Below are positions 42,545 through 54,514 of a DNA stretch of 64,000 nt, one piece after another. The stretch is from positions 62,001-126,000 of the forward strand of contig NW_005179007.1 in the NCBI RefSeq assembly GCF_000350225.1, given 5' to 3'. Position 1 is the first letter of the stretch; every line of letters begins with the position of its first letter. Below the pieces are notes generated by a model. It saw nothing but the letters and a program-made list of their open reading frames with translations, was not told the origin of the DNA and did no database searches. Both the position numbers and the translations under genes were made by a program. Origin of the DNA: Chondrus crispus. Its lineage: Eukaryota > Rhodophyta > Florideophyceae > Gigartinales > Gigartinaceae.

Positions 42545-44689
42545 TTATCCCATTCGAGGGGGGTAACCGCTCTCTTTCGTTGCGTAATAGAACGTGCCTC
42601 CAGAAAGAAGATCCTCACTGTGATACACGTATCCTTCAATCTCGCGTATCTCACATGATGTACCGTTGCACGCAGCTTTACAAGCATGAACTAACCCAAC
42701 GCTTCTCACAGATTCATTGAGTTTTAGCAGTACCAACGGCGAACTCCGTGCCGTTCTTAGAGTACTGTCCTCGTATCTGGTACATTTTCGAGCAACAGCA
42801 AACGGCCCGCTCTCGTGGGCGATTCTTTCACATGAAAAATCTCTCCACTGCAACAGCGTGTCCGCTGCGAAAACACACATCTGATACTTATCAGGGTTTC
42901 GTCTCATCTCCTCAATAAACGGTTGGTGCGGAATCGCGAAATTGGTCGATTGACGATGAACAATAGCTTGCACTGCATCACCCTTTTGAACGCATTCATG
43001 AGATGGTGACCTGATGGACTGATTTACTCCGCTTAAAACTTGTTTTTCCGCTTCGCTCCGGTATATAATTGCAACTGTCGAGCCCCTTAGAACTGATTCA
43101 AGACAAGACTGTCCACCAGGGCAACCAGCGCGGTGTCAGATTCTCTCGCAATTTTTCTATTTGCAAAGACTACATGCAGTTCATTTTGCTATTTGCTGTT
43201 TGAGATGGTAGTGCACCGCATATTTTTTGGAGAACAGGCTTGATCAGTACATTTTCTAAGCTTGGCATGCCTTTTGACGTTAATGCCGCCTGCCTTTCTA
43301 AAACTCGGGTCTCTCCCATGCACCTTCTCGCTGCGAATCAAATATGCCATCAACATCATTTTCCTTCGTGATCCTGCCAGAGAGGCTAGCCTTCCTTCCC
43401 ATTCGTCAACCAATGTATGTTTCACGGCTTGAATGTGCGGTTTTCGATGGTTAGACATCGCCACGCCTCTCTTCAAAGGCTGATGGGCAAACTCAAAAAC
43501 CAGCTCAGAAAAGTGATGCGCGTGCCCCATTGCTGGAACTGAATGTTTGTAGAGCTCGATGATTCTGTGAAGGTTCGGTTTATCCAGCTTACCCCTCGCA
43601 ATTTCAGAAATGCCACAAAGTGAATCGCAACTTTGGACGTACAGGCGTGCAGAAGCCTGGTGTTCTGATATGAATGCCATGCCTGCGGCAATGTTAAAAT
43701 GCTGCACAGATTTGTATCCATCTACGTGCAGTTTAGGATACCAATAAGTCGACGCGAGTAGGTCTGAAAACAGTCCCAAAGCCCGCACCGTTTTAAACAA
43801 TGTGTGATTCTGTCCTTCGTCGTTCGCCGGAAGCGCAGCGCACTCGTTCTCGAACACAAATCGAGCAACAAGTAGTGTACAGAACGTACCACTGATTGTG
43901 GTAGAATACAGCTTATTATTTTTACGTCGAATTTTTTTTCTGCGTGATCAAGGAATTCCTACGAAGCCCGTCACATATTCTGGCATCGATTTGATCTCTT
44001 TGTTTCCTTGAGGAAAGCATCAGAAAGCATGTGTTTAAGATGTTGATGGCGTTCCCAGAGAGCAGGTGGTCTGGTGCTACTAGCACTGAGCGATATGGGT
44101 CGAAGGACGCCTCGAAAACGGCGTGCCCACATGTCGTCAATGGCACTTGCTGGCTTGATCTAGCATCATTAAGCCTTTCGTTAAATGTACGAAGGGGACT
44201 AGTTATTCTCATCCGACAAGACGTTGATTCCATGCCTAGATAGTTAAGAAGACGGTTCCTTTCTTTCTCAGTGCCTTTTGATTCACGTATAGCTTTCATA
44301 CGCGGCTCAGATCTAAAGCTGGATGTATCCGCACAATTGAGTTCTGTCGTAAATCCATGACAAGAGCGATATGGATCCAGTTTTTGTTTGCGAAAAAAAC
44401 ATAAATGACATGCAGAGTCTGCGTTGTGACTCAATAAATCGGATATGTGCGCGATCTCGAGAAAGTTTCCAATGTACGCTACAGTTTGAACAAAAACCTT
44501 AATTGGGATTCCGTCTCCGTGACACGTGTCTATTACGATCGTTCCCGACCCGGCGATGTCATCAGATACGATCTGAAGCACCTGACTAGTACTAACGCCC
44601 ATAGTTGATGAAGATCTGAGTGACCGCGAACACAGCGATGAGTCGCAGCAAGGAAGCACCATGGTTCGTTTAAAGATAAGGGACTTCAT
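42545..44689 (-). pseudogene. CACTA transposase-like gene (TNP2 type, tentative)
   Basis: Three consecutive minus-strand frames (43,922-44,689; 43,189-43,857; 42,545-42,973). The first has TIVIDTCHGDGIPIKVFVQT and AHISDLLSHNADSACHLCFF, like the Transposase_21/TNP2 segment in which a resource-binding motif is followed by a Cys pair, and later VLVAPDHLLSGNAINIL, like the DP.H....G helix block. The second has VRALGLFSDLLASTYWYP and FEFAHQPLKRGVAMSNHRKP. The third has a compact C-terminal part. Gaps between the frames may be introns or frameshifts; they could not be told apart. Assignment rests on these motifs and on the CACTG ends of the element. Confidence 0.5.
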
Positions 44690-44948
44690 CCCCAGGCATT
44701 CGAAGCAGAAAGATATATTGGATGCTTACATCTTAAGAATGCCCCCAGCGCAATTTAATCAGCTCTGCACGGACTCGCCCAGGAGAACTGAAAAGGTGTA
44801 CAATCCTGTAAACGCCCTTAATCGTCGTGACCGGACAGAAGTTCATGCAATAGCTGAAAATGATGATGATTGGGAAGATCGTTCTGATGATGGATTTGAT
44901 TTTGACCATCTCCTTCATCATGCGGAGGAAGGGGCTAATGAAAACTGA
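44661..44948 (+). CDS. Small hypothetical protein with acidic tail
   Basis: A 95-codon frame, MVRLKIRDFIPRHSKQKD at the start and a strongly acidic end (ENDDDWEDRSDDGFDFDHLL). It overlaps the start of the minus-strand transposase-like gene by about 30 bp, so the two cannot both begin as drawn. The acidic tail looks protein-like, but no family was recognised. Confidence 0.25.
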   Translation: MVRLKIRDFIPRHSKQKDILDAYILRMPPAQFNQLCTDSPRRTEKVYNPVNALNRRDRTEVHAIAENDDDWEDRSDDGFDFDHLLHHAEEGANEN

Positions 44949-45030
44949 AATGAAATCGTCCCCCAGCTAGCGTCGAAGACGTTTATCTTCTAGGGGACCG
45001 CGAGGAGCGGCGATGGGGAGATGAGGATTG

Positions 45031-45520
45031 AGGATAACGACGGCGTCGGTGGTACGCGAGGTTGGGTGGGTCGTGCGGGAGAGGTTGCGTCAGTGGCGGG
45101 AGTACGTGCTGGGTTTGTGAATGTCACTTTTTTAGGTAAGCCATACAGTGCACTGCTGGACAAATTGAGAGGAGAATGGAGGATAACGACGGCGTCGGTG
45201 GTACGCGAGGTTGGGTGGGTCGTGCGGGACAGGTTGCGTTAGGGGGGGAGTACGTGCTCGGTTCGTGCAGGGCGAGGTGTGGTGGAGTGGGAGATCCATC
45301 CGGTGGGAAGGCAGCTTCTGGGGGAGTCGGGATTTGGGGATGGGTGCTCAATGCGAGCAGATAGATCGGCACGCGGTGAAGCCGATTGCACACACCCTTT
45401 GATTCTGGACGGAATGAAACGAGGATTTTTTGCCGCTGTTTCCAAACCATTGTGAACGTCAATTTTTTAGGGAAGCCATACAGTGCACTGGTGAGCATGT
45501 TGTGCCGCTGTTTCCAAAAA
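45031..45520 (+). repeat. Subterminal repeats of the CACTA-like element, right side
   Basis: AGGATAACGACGGCGTCGGT with the next 40 bp occurs at 45,031 and again at 45,180 (149-bp period). AAGCCATACAGTGCACTG with an upstream TTTTTTAGG occurs near 45.13 and 45.46 kb, and GCCGCTGTTTCCAAA near 45.43 and 45.51 kb. Such repeated blocks near the ends are typical of CACTA elements. Confidence 0.7.
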
Positions 45521-46568
45521 TTGTAACATTGTCAGGCAGCACGCGACGGCCTCGCGCTGTGTCAAACGACTCCGACGCAACCTCCAGCGTGTCCTTCCCG
45601 CAGTCCAGCTCGTAATTCTTCGGACAGCATCGAGCTGGAACCCTCCGGACAATGTGGGAAGAGCAGCGCAATTTCCTTCATTAGCAACATGGAATGGTTA
45701 TTGAACGGTTTCCGATAAACGGCGAATCGGCTTCCGCCCCAGAAATTAGAGCTACGCGTTCCGTCTACCCTGCAAGTTTCCGGTACACGGGTACCAGTCC
45801 GAGGGAATAAGATACCCGAATGAACCAACCACTCATTGCACGACAGACAATCAGTGCGTGATCCCGAAATGAACTGCACCTCTTGTCGCTGTCTCTTGGC
45901 CGGACTACGGCTCTCCGGATGTGCGTTGCCGTAATCTAGGAGACCATAGCACCATTTTGTCCGAAACGGCTCGCCAACGCCCACGCAACGAAGAAACACC
46001 TCCAAATACGTTTAAGCGCGGCAGTCTGAACTCCATCCTAAATCATGAGCCCGTCATTGCACCGGAGATACAAGGCGTTGTCGCCTCTATGCATGTCCCT
46101 TAACAGGCATCAACAAATGTAGAAATGCCACCTACCCCGGCACGGCTTAACTCGACGCCATACAGAGGGCAGAGAACCGAAATTTGCATGTCTCCCGCGC
46201 GGGAATCTCCATCCTCAATGGACATATTAGCAGATGTGTAGTGTGGGAGCGTGATACTGTACTACCTTGCAATTCACACAGTAACACTTTGTTGGCTTAA
46301 GGTATGTACGCCGAGCCATACGTGACCCGCATCAGTGGTCCAGCTTATTACTAAAAAACTATTGTGATGTCCATAACAGCAACGTAACGACCTTTAACAG
46401 ACATGATCGACCCTACTACTTTTGGTTTGTACATTTACTACCTTTTACACTTTTTTTTGGCTTGCGTGACTGGTTGCATTGCTGTTTTATACATATTTAT
46501 CAATTCACAAGATTTGATTATCTGGAACACTGAATATTATTGATCTGGCATTTAGCGCCTTTGCAGTG

Positions 46569-48205
46569 GGGAGCGAGGCGAGCGGTCGGGTCCTCATCTC
46601 CGGTGGCTACCCGCTCGTTGTGTACATGAACATCGCCGGCGAGAACCCTGTATTGCGGGGAGCCCGGTACTCCCCGCAGGGGCGTCGCCCTACTGACGTA
46701 CTGTGGTCGCGGAAAGACCAACCCGTTCTTCCCTATGAGACCCTTTATCTGGGACGCTGGGTACTCCGCGGGACTAGGGTGACTTGGTGAGGTCAACTGT
46801 ACGACCTTTCCCCGCGTGTCCAGAACAACTCCGCTGTGCTGCCGGACAACTTCCGCCAGTCTCCTACCGCGTCTGTAGTCCGCCGCGCACACGGTGCGTT
46901 AGTACCGTAGTAATCATATGTCCGTGTCCTTTCTTATTCCCTGCCAGCGCGCGTTCTGTCTGGTTGTGCCGCCATGTCGAGTGGAGATGTCGTCGACCAA
47001 GGACCCGTAATCTCTCGTGCGTTCCTCCGGCGGCTTTCTCCTTCGTACTCCCCCGGGGAGGGGTGAGGCTGAGGCCCGCATTGGACGAGTAGCCCTCTCC
47101 CGGGTTTGTATCGACCGCCGCGACCCTAATCGACTCCAGCGACGATCGCATTACTCACTCGCGCCCCTCGCTAACGGGGCCAGAGCGCGAGCGCTCAGCA
47201 GTTCGTTTTCTTTGGGGCGTCCCTCGCTGTCGGCGCGAGGGCGTATCATTCCAGGGTGAACCTGTCAGCGCGGCAAGTTTTCTTCCGTCGGAGTTCGCTT
47301 TGGCGGCGGTTGTGGGGATGTACGGGCAGTCAACGGCGCGGCCCCCTGTATGGGGCGTACGGGAACTTTCGCTGTGTCCGGTTCTCGTGGGGGAGTTGGC
47401 GTGGACGATTGCCCTCCGTTTCTACGACGGCTTAGTCGCCAACGTTGGGCGCGGGGTCGTGAGAGCGAGCTTTGAGGGGATGATGCGGGCATAACGCTCG
47501 GCTAATTCCCCACTTCGGTATGGGGGCGGGTGTCGGACGATTTTCGATTGCTTTTCGCCCACGTGTACTGGACGCGCATGTAACGCACGTGCTGTCCGCC
47601 GTCCGGTGTCATTTTCTACCGTTAATTTTTCGATATTCTAGGGGGACGGTGGCGGTTTGGTGGCGATACCGGCCTCTGAGGCACGAGCAGAAAGTTCCTT
47701 TTCGATTGCACAGCGGCTCTCGGATCCCGTGTGTACTTGTCACTTCCTATGCGCATCCACTTAACAAGGGCATGCGGTCGCTGCACGCCTGGTCCTTCTC
47801 CTCAGGGGTGGGCCTCTTCTCTCGGCCAGTACGGACTGCCCGAGGCCAATGCGTCACGCATTCGGGTAGCTCCCTCTCATTCGGCTTTCGGCTCTGCCTC
47901 TCTTGCCCACGGGATACTGTACCCGCGAGCACCCTTGTGAGTCGGTCGCGTTTTTCCGGGAGTCATGGCCTCCTTTCTTTCACTCGGCGTTCCTTGGCTA
48001 CTGTTCGTAACACAGTACGCCCTGTTTTGATACTCGCCCCCTGTCGGCGAGGGCTAGGAGCGACGCGTGGGCTAACGTTGTCCATGCGTCGTGTTGACTT
48101 ATCACGACTTACCGAGGTTTATCGGCAACTATCGTCGTGTCCTTACGTACGTACTCCGCGCTCTCGAAGCATGGGGAGATAATTTATCCGAACGGAACGG
48201 TCGAG
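46569..48205. other. Extra block of the giant gypsy, part 2
   Basis: GC-rich sequence that continues the block interrupted by the CACTA-like element and runs up to the internal polypurine tract. Several overlapping frames exist on both strands (the longest plus-strand frame is 47,520-48,182), but none shows a recognisable domain. No gene can be supported. Confidence 0.5.
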
Positions 48206-48207
48206 GG

Positions 48208-48219
48208 CCCCCCCTTAAG
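48208..48219 (-). other. Internal polypurine tract at the end of pol
   Basis: On the minus strand CTTAAGGGGGGG overlaps the pol stop codon. A near-identical copy, including the last codons of pol (GTGAACGCGGACGTTC), adjoins the 3' LTR at 32,764-32,795. In a normal chromovirus the LTR would follow directly here; instead 7.8 kb of extra DNA intervenes. Confidence 0.75.
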
Positions 48220-51200
48220 AGTGAACGTCCGCGTTCACATCGTGGTTGAGGTCCCTCCCTGTGCGTATTCGAAAACGCAGCGCATATCGAGACATCAATT
48301 CTTCGAGAATGTGGGTGCGCGCTGTCCAAGTGGGTTGGTCGTAGTCCGCCCACTTGATGAGGAACTCCGTCGTTCCGTCCTCCGTCTCTCGATGCTTGAG
48401 TAGCTTCTCCACGGCGTACTGTGTTCCCTCCCTGACCTTTTCGGCAAGGTCACGCGGGGTCGGCGTGCTCACCCGTGGCGCGTACATCGGCGGGGGCGCG
48501 TACACGCAGCCGTCTGCGGACACCTGCTCGGTGACACCATCACGATCGATTGTGATGGTACGACGATCGTTGTCGAGGACGCGGTACGGCCCCACGGCGG
48601 GCGAGGCGAGCTTGTTCGACGTCTTGCCCCCGTCGGTGGGGTTCAGGTAGACGAAGTTACCTGGATCGAGACGTGTGTTGATCGTTCGAACGCGCTTATC
48701 GAATTCGCGTTTGTAACAGGCTTGCGTGCGTCGCAAGCTCCCGTAGGCCTTCTGGGTGGTCACGTCCAGGGTCTTCAGGAACTCCGCACGATCCGTTCCC
48801 CTATCGGCAGTGGGCGCGTCCCCGCCGGTTTTTCGAAGAGAAAACTCCGGCGGGGGCCGATTGAGCACGAGCTCAAACGGGGTCGTTCGTGTGGTTCGGT
48901 GTACGTGGGAGTTATATGCGTACGTTAACGGTCCCACGTACACGTCCCAGTCGTCTTGATGCTCGTTCACGTAATTGCGGAGCATCGACGCAATCGTTCG
49001 GTTATAGCGTTCCACCTGGTCGTTCGTCTGAGGGTGGTACGCTGAAGTATAAAGTTTCGTAATTCCAAGCACTCGGCATGTGCTTTGGAAGAACTTTGCG
49101 TTGAACTGCGGTCCGTTGTCCGACAGTAGCGAGCGAGGGACGCCGTACTTAAAGACCCACGCTTCGCAAAACGCCACTGCGACGGTGTAGGCGGTTACCG
49201 TCCGCAATGCGACGACCTGCGTTAACTTCGTAAAGCGGTCGGTGATTACCAGGAGGAATCGTTTCCCTGCCTTGGTCTTTGGGAGCGGCCCCAATATATC
49301 GATCGCGAGGCTCTCCAACGGCCGCGTTGCCGGAAACAACCTTAATCGGTTTAGGTGTTTCCGAAGCTTGACGCCGTTCATCGCACAGGTTCGACAACCT
49401 CGTACGGTCGACGCGACGTCCGCGGCCAAGTGTGGCCAGTAGTACTCGCGACGGAGCGCGTAGTACATGAGGTTCTGCCCCGGATGCCCGGCAATGGCCG
49501 GGTTATGGCAGAGCCGCAGCAACCGGGCGCGTAGAGTCCGAGGGACCACCACCTGTACGATATCAGGGTCGAAGGGGTGTCTCCGTTTGAGCATCCCTTG
49601 GTGGTCCTCGAAGAACGCGGAGTCCCGGGACTCTGACTGTCGTGCCAATACCGTTTGACAGAAGTCATCCACACGTTGTTCCTCGGCTATCTCCTCTATC
49701 GTAAGAGGGGCCGGCAGGTCGTCCTGCGGACGGGCGACCTGGGAACCGGACGTATCGGCTTCGAAGTCTTGGGCGCGATCGAGATCCACGGCGTCGAACT
49801 CCTCGTTCTCTACCCAGAAGGCGTCGGGTTCTTCTAGAGCAGGGGCTTCGTCGTCGCCCCTCGGCTCGTCGCGCGCTCGGGCGCGCAAATTCCTTCGGGA
49901 TTTCGTTCGGTTCCTTGTGGTCACGAACACGTGGTCGGCCTCGTGGTCGCAGCTCGCGGTGCATGCTTGGTCCGCGAGCTCATCCGAGACATCACGAACG
50001 GTCGTGTCCGTGTCGTAGGTGGGGATGTCGTCGTCCACCTCGACAGCCGGGCGAGGGTCGTCAGCGACCCTCGGTGATACGAAGCGTGACAGGGCGTCGG
50101 GGACCTGGTGCACGCGCCCGGGGCGGTACTGAATGGTGAAATCGTATTCAGCCAGACGTAGCCGCCACCGGGTGAGTCTTCCGGAGCTCTCGGTCAGGGA
50201 CATGAGCCACCTCAGCGCGTCGTGATCCGTTCGGACGGTGAACTTCGTGCCCTCGACGTACGGGCGTAGTGTGCGGACGGCCCACACTACAGCGAAGCAC
50301 TCGCGTTCCGTAGCGCTGTAGTTGCGTTCGCTGTCGTTTAACGAATACGACCAATATCCGACGGGACGCCAGTCGTTGGCTTCGTCGTGTTCTTGCAGCA
50401 GCGTACACCCGAGTTGGTACGCACTTGCATCGGTATCGATCATGTACGGCCGACCGTACCGCGGAAGCGCAAGTATCGGCGGAGCGATCATCCTTGCCTT
50501 GAGGTCCTCGAACGCTTGGAGCTGCGCCTCCGTCGGATTATCGAAGTCGGGGTCGGCGTCCTTGCGGGCCATATCGGTTAGCGGTCGAGCTATCTTGGAA
50601 AACCCCTTTACGAAACGGCGGTAGACGTTGCACGCCCCGATGAACGAGCGCACCTGCGTAAGCGTCCTCGGGAACGTGAAAGTCTTGAAGACGTCGGCCG
50701 CCGTGTCGGCCACGCTGAGCTTACCTGGGGATATCAAGTGCCCCAGGTAATGCACCTTCGGACGGAAGAAGCTGCACTTCTTGAGCTTGAGGGATATACC
50801 GGCGGTCCTCAACAAGCTCAAGACAGTGTCGAGGTGTTCGGCGTGCTCCTCGTGCGTTCGGGAAAAAACTATGACGTCGTCGAGGTATACGAGACATATC
50901 TGCCATCTTACGCTGGACAAGATGATGTCCAATGCACGATAGAAGGTGGCCGGTGCCCCTTTCAGTCCGAACGGCATACGCAAATGGCGAAACGTGCCCA
51001 TATGTGTGGTGAATGTGGTCTTATCGCGGTCCTCCGGCGCGACCGTGATTTGCCAGTAGCCTGAATTGCAGTCGAGCGTAGTGAAGACGGCTCATCCCCT
51101 AACGAATCGATGCAGTCGTCCATCCGGGGCAGCGGATACGAATCCGCTGCCGTCTTTGCGTTGAGACGTTCGGTAGTCAACGCAAAACCGAAGAGAGCCG

Positions 51201-52825
51201 TCTTTTTTCGGGACGAGCACCACCGGCGAAGCCCACTCGGTGCTCGCGGGTTCGATAACTCCGGCGTTCAACATCTTGTTGACTTCTTTAGCAACCATCT
51301 CACGCATGGCGGGCCCCTTTTGGTAGGGCATAGAACGAATCGGTTTCGTCCCCGCCTCGAGTGGTATGCGATGCTCCGTTGCTCGTATCGTACCGCGCGC
51401 ACCGCCCCACAGACTCGAATGCTTACGGAGCATGTCGAGTACCCGTGCGCGGAGCTTGTCATCGTCGATGTATGACAAGTCCATATCTTTTTCCCAATTC
51501 GTCGGCGAATTTTCGGGATCCTTATTTGTGACTCGCGCCGTGCCTTCCGTCGATGATGGGCACCCCGCCGGCTGATCGCCGTGGCCGGCCTGACTTTCCT
51601 CGGCGGTCTTATTTTCCGGGGAGCTTGGTCGGCCAGCTCCCCCTCTCCCGGCTTGCACGTCTAAGTCGGTGAGATGCAGCGCGTGTGCGATCTCCGCCCC
51701 GACCCGGCGCTTGGGCGTCAGGATCGCCAGCGGATTGCGCTTCGCGTAACAGACGACAGTGCGCTTCGGGAGCCGCCTCGCTTGGCGCGAGAAATTCGCC
51801 ACGATCACGTCGAAGGTCTGGTTCGGTAAGACCTCGGCTACACCGTTCGTGAGCCTCACTCTGTGTCGACGTTGGAGTGACGGCTTGGGTTCCAAGAAAA
51901 CGAGGCCGCTCCCCGCGGTAGTGACGCGCATCCGTGCTTGCGACATCGCGGGGATCGTGACCAATCGGGCGACACGGATCGGCTGTGGGGCTTCTTCGCG
52001 TACGTCGGCCTGACTTGACTGGCGACCATGGCGCCGGGTTGGGGGAGACGGCTCCCCCTTCCCATCGACAATGGCGACGGAGCCACCTTGTCGGAGCTCG
52101 AGCCTCTGCGCATCGATGTCGATACTTCGAACGTGCGCATCGATGAATGCCGTGCCCAGGAGAACGGGCACCGCGAGCTGGTCGGCAACCACGAACGGAA
52201 TGCGGAACGTCGTGTTACGCAGTCGGACGGACAGCTGCACGACCGCAGTCAGTTTGAGCGGGTTCCTGTTCGCGCCTGCCAACCGTGGCAGGCGTGCGTT
52301 GCGTACGACGTAGCGCGTCCAATCGGGAGGAAGGTCGGCCTTCCTCACCAAGTTATACCCGGAGAAGGTATCGACTGCAATGGTATGAGGCTTGAACGCG
52401 TTCCCCTCGGTTGCGATCGAGCCGAGGAAGTTGTATATCTTCGATGTCATCAAGCAGATGACACCGTCGACTACCATCGGTGACGACGGCTCGGCCAGGT
52501 CGTTCCGCTTGGGCCGCCGGCGTCGGTTCCGGCTGCTCTTCCGTGGTCTTCTGCTTCGGTTGCGGGGCGTCTGTCGGTCGGTGACGTCCACGCGGCAAGT
52601 CGCGCCCGTACGCGACTTGATTTCTTCTGGCGGCCACGGACCCCCTTGGGTCGGGCCGCCGGCGCATTCGAAGCGCTTCTTGTTAGGAACGTGGCTCACG
52701 GCGGCCATGGTGCCTTCTTCTAAGCGTGCCGGGCTCCCAGTGGCCTCGGCGCCTTTGTCCTCCCGCACCTGACTTACGGAAGTCTCGGTGCGCTCGTGCG
52801 GAGTCGAGGAGAATATTATCGGCAA
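48215..52825 (-). pseudogene. Giant gypsy pol with C-terminal chromodomain
   Basis: Minus-strand pol, separate from gag. Order: a basic linker; a retropepsin-like part (AVDTFSGYN, VLLGTAFIDAHV); RT (GVIEPASTEWASPVVLVPKK, FGLKGAPATFYRALD, YLDDVIVFS); RNase H (MIDTDASAYQLGCTLL); integrase with an HHCC finger (HNPAIAGHPG, CRTCAMNG), LAIDILGPLP, LLSDNGPQFN and YHPQTNDQVERYNRTI; and a C-terminal chromodomain (YAVEKLLKHRE, EFLIKWADYDQPTWTARTHI). Chromodomains at this place define chromoviruses and are known to steer integration to marked chromatin. Fossil with about one or two breaks; all domains are recognisable. Confidence 0.9.
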
Positions 52826-53293
52826 ACATTCCCCTCCTCCGCCGCGGTTGAATCGTAACGGGTCTAGGTTGGGTTGATAAGACGGCCCACGCGACCGCGC
52901 GAACGTAACCGTCTTTACGGGGGTTTCGAACTACCCGAGCTGTCGGAACTACCCGCCTTGCTATCGTTAGCTAGCGCGATGACGGGGCCCTGGCCGTGGT
53001 GGTGCGCGTCGTTCCCCCACCCCGGCCGGGCATCTTCTACGAAGTAATCGGATACTCCGCGACCTCGAATTGCAACGTCCGGCCGTTGCAACATTTGAGG
53101 GGCGGCGAGAACCGGTTCTCCTCCGCCTCCTTCCGTGGGCTGGGGGTTCGGATCCCCAACCCAATTTTGGAAGTACATGATGGCGTTCTGTACCACTTGG
53201 GGCCACTGGGGACGGCCCCGGTCGCCTCTTCCATCTCGACGGGGATACCGCGTATCCATCCGACGAGGATCACGCCGATCCCTTTGATCGGTT

Positions 53294-54514
53294 TATTGAA
53301 AATGTGCGACCACATGCTGTTATCTGGAAAGTGCAAAATCGAGCGACACGTGTACATGACTCCACGGTCCAGACCCTCACCCCATATCACCACATGACAC
53401 GTGTAAATTCTCAGATTTTGGGGTTCTGGGGACAAAAGTGGACTTTTGGAGGGTTATGCAAATTTGCATCAATGACGAAAATTTGCATTTGGCCCGAACC
53501 GTTATAGGGCTACACAGGCAATACTGCAAATCTATTGGGTGTCGGTTCGAATGCTGCAATTCTATTGGTCTGTTATTGTGCACTCATATGCAGTCATGGT
53601 GGTGATATATCTTGAATGATCGGTATACGTTTTAATTACTTCATTTCGGGGGTTTCAAGTTGTTCACCATGGTTGTGGACACTTGTGTGCGGTGTACACA
53701 TGTACACATCGCCAGGTTGCTGCGTGTACGTACACTTGTACACGTCGCCTACATACGGTCCGGCGCGTGTCCGAGTACAGTACATGTGAATTAAAAGTAC
53801 AACAAGTATTTCTCACAAGAGACATGTACTTACATGAGTATTCAGTGTATGCGTCACGCTGTATGCGACCCTTGCATCAGCATGCACCGTTGTACTACAC
53901 TCTCGTCAGCATGCGACGTTGTACTGTGCTCTCGTTATGGTGCGCCGTTGGATGCAAGTTGATGACAGTACTCGGGTGATTCCATCAGATATCACGTGAG
54001 ATGTGTAGAAAGTCTGGATGCACATTGTTGCTACGCGTCATAGTTGTTTGGCAGTGTGTACCGAAATTAGTAAGGTACGAAACCAGGGCATGTATGGGGA
54101 CTGAGATATGACAGGACTCTGCGTTGTTGGAAATAGAGAGATGCCAAGTTGTTCATTGCGCAAGAATATATTCTGTCATGTCTGGATGCAGATTAGTAAG
54201 GTGTGAAACGATTGCATGCATAGGGCCATGGTTTACAGTCACTCGAAATGTGTAGAAACTGTTGTGCACTGATAGTCAATAGTTAATTCGTAAGGTGGAA
54301 ATAGAACAGTGTGGACGGGCCAGAAGACGACCGCGCTTGGTCGCGCATATGGTGAGTACGGTTTACTAGGTGCCAAAGTAATGGGATAGTGTAACACTCA
54401 AAGTGTATAAGTATCGCCGAAAGACGGCTCCAAGTAAACCTCGGTACCAACTCCTTCACTCACACACATCAACCTGCCCTCCTTCTTTCCCTTGCCCCTC
54501 CGAACCTACCATTA
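53294..54514 (+). repeat. Solo copia LTR in the giant gypsy gag
   Basis: About 1.22 kb, starting near TATTGAAAATGTGCGACCAC (compare the copia LTR start at 401-420) and ending CGAACCTACCATTA, as the copia LTRs do. GGTT is present on both sides (53,290-53,293 and 54,516-54,519), and gypsy 1 shows the uninterrupted target (GATCGGTCCCCGGG at 13.14 kb). It belongs to a subfamily diverged from the LTR at 401-1334. Several TTAGTAAGGT motifs lie at 54.06-54.30 kb. Confidence 0.8.

Larger units (their letters stand above)
38948..46568 (-). mobile_element. CACTA/EnSpm-like DNA transposon
   Basis: A 7.6-kb AT-richer island inside the GC-rich gypsy block. It begins CACTGCAAAGGC and ends GCCTTTGCAGTG, perfect 12-bp inverted ends with the CACTG start typical of EnSpm/CACTA. 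Flanking trinucleotides are TGG (left) and GGG (right), so the expected 3-bp target duplication is imperfect. Inside: a minus-strand transposase-like gene, a convergent plus-strand gene of unknown type, a 50-bp palindrome and tandem repeats near both ends, as expected for subterminal repeats. Confidence 0.7.

Noticed and set aside
47520-48182. 220-codon plus-strand frame beside the end of pol
   Set aside because: Residue make-up fits a chance frame in GC-rich DNA, and there is no recognisable motif or signal around it.
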